Source: Nocardioides panacisoli (GTDB lineage Bacteria; Actinomycetota; Actinomycetes; Propionibacteriales; Nocardioidaceae). From it: DNA of 64,000 nt. Below, piece by piece: positions 63,541 through 64,000 of this stretch (positions within the stretch are counted from its first letter, which is position 1; each line of letters starts with the position of its first letter). The notes below the pieces were generated by a model. That model did not search any database. It worked only from the letters and a program-made list of their open reading frames with translations, and was not told the origin of the DNA. The stretch is taken from positions 2,914,001 through 2,978,000 of the forward strand of contig NZ_CP080409.1 in the NCBI RefSeq assembly GCF_019448235.1, read 5' to 3'. Made by a program: the position numbers and the translations under genes.

Positions 63541-64000
63541 TCAGGAGTGTTCAGGATCGGGCGGCGATGCGCAGAGCATGCGAAGCACGAGTTCGAGGTG
63601 CTTCTCGCCCACCTCGTCGACCGTCAGGCGGCCGCCGGTGCGGAACCACGTGAACACGTACTCGCACATGGTCTCGATGGCATAGGACGTGGTGGACACG
63701 TCCTCGACGTCGAACTCGCCACGGTCGCTGCCCTGGCGAAGGATCTCGCGGAGCAGTTCGATGTAGGGACGGCTCAGGCGCCCGAGTTCGCGCTGTCCAT
63801 CCTCGGTGAGCGAGGAGGCCAAGGTGGCGTAACTGTGGTTGCGACGATCACCAAGTTCCTCGAGCTGGATGCGGATGTAGGCACGAACGTAGTCGGAGAG
63901 GCGCTGCGTGGCCGTCCCGTCCGAACGCACCGATGCCCGCAGCTCGGCGTAGGAGCGCTCATACATCCGCTTGAGCATTCCCGCGAGGAGGTCCTGCTTG
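63541..64000 (-). CDS. TetR-family regulator, C-terminal part
   Basis: The gene runs off the right edge. The visible 152 residues start just after the helix-turn-helix (KQDLLAGML) and contain a ligand-binding domain like that of TetR_C_33-type or KstR2-like regulators (SYAIETMCEYVFTWFRTGG). Convergent with the FAD oxidoreductase gene, 72 bp apart. Likely controls the neighbouring catabolic genes. Confidence 0.85.
   Translation of the reverse strand, partial: KQDLLAGMLKRMYERSYAELRASVRSDGTATQRLSDYVRAYIRIQLEELGDRRNHSYATLASSLTEDGQRELGRLSRPYIELLREILRQGSDRGEFDVEDVSTTSYAIETMCEYVFTWFRTGGRLTVDEVGEKHLELVLRMLCASPPDPEHS

Overview
The window is high-GC actinobacterial chromosome, most likely a Nocardioides-like member of the Propionibacteriales. 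Supporting signs are uniformly GC-rich third codon positions, a proteasome activator of the Bpa/PafE type, the actinobacterial families DUF5926, DUF4446 and DUF222-HNH, many GTG starts, and a widespread leaderless promoter layout (TANNNT, then 6 or 7 nt, then the start codon). Short dispersed palindromic repeats containing GGTCTCGACAGGCTCGACC or GAGTCGGCGC(G/C)AACTCGGC recur between genes, and once inside a gene.

Layout. 1-2.1 kb: end of a fused MFS/spermidine-synthase membrane protein, two overlapping clpP genes and a convergent ClgR/PopR-type regulator. 2.2-7 kb: a polytopic membrane protein, then an overlapping SNF2 helicase and SWIM zinc-finger gene. 7-12.7 kb: a TetR regulator, a secreted CAP protein and a three-gene leucine-type catabolic operon (acyl-CoA carboxylase beta, alpha with biotin carrier, HMG-CoA lyase). 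The regulator and the operon share the same operator-plus-promoter arrangement. 13-17.6 kb: a secreted zinc protease and a cluster of three related sulfotransferase-like genes, one lacking the PAPS loop. 17.6-26.3 kb: EcsC-like protein, Aat, rhodanese, Fpg/Nei glycosylase, lipoprotein, VOC protein, AAA ATPase, DUF222-HNH endonuclease, ABC-F ATPase. 26.3-34 kb: small zinc protein, quinone reductase, glutamine methyltransferase, PspC, glycerophosphodiesterase, DUF5926, a class III cyclase overlapping a cyclic-nucleotide-binding protein, arginine deiminase, a DUF4352 protein. 34-48.9 kb: prephenate dehydratase, a stress-type DUF2267/DUF2795/Rv2629-like group, a PAP2-diacylglycerol kinase fusion, aldo/keto reductase, seryl-tRNA synthetase, HAD phosphatase, Bpa, quinone reductase, MobA, nitrilase, a stand-alone biotin carrier and tRNA-Ser(TGA).

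48.9-56 kb: tRNA-Ser(GCT) and tRNA-Arg(ACG), followed by an apparent integrative element. It carries DUF3800, a seven-helix membrane protein, DUF1643, a helix-coil-helix protein, a tyrosine integrase and an excisionase-like protein. Its right side is a 1.3-kb stretch with no convincing gene.

56-64 kb: a catabolic cluster. A leftward run encodes a Baeyer-Villiger-type monooxygenase, an alpha/beta hydrolase, a flavin amine oxidase and a PucR-type regulator. Divergent from it are a membrane protein and a DadA-like oxidoreductase, and a TetR gene runs off the right edge. A 19-bp-arm inverted repeat sits between the divergent units. The enzyme order suggests amine to ketone to ester or lactone to hydroxy acid; the substrate is unknown.

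The strongest observations are the ClgR-type motif placed at the same distance from the clpP pair and its putative regulator, the shared TetR operator/leaderless promoter, the in-frame palindromic repeat inside the carboxylase beta subunit, the degenerate sulfotransferase paralogue, the integrative island, and the monooxygenase-hydrolase-amine oxidase operon.
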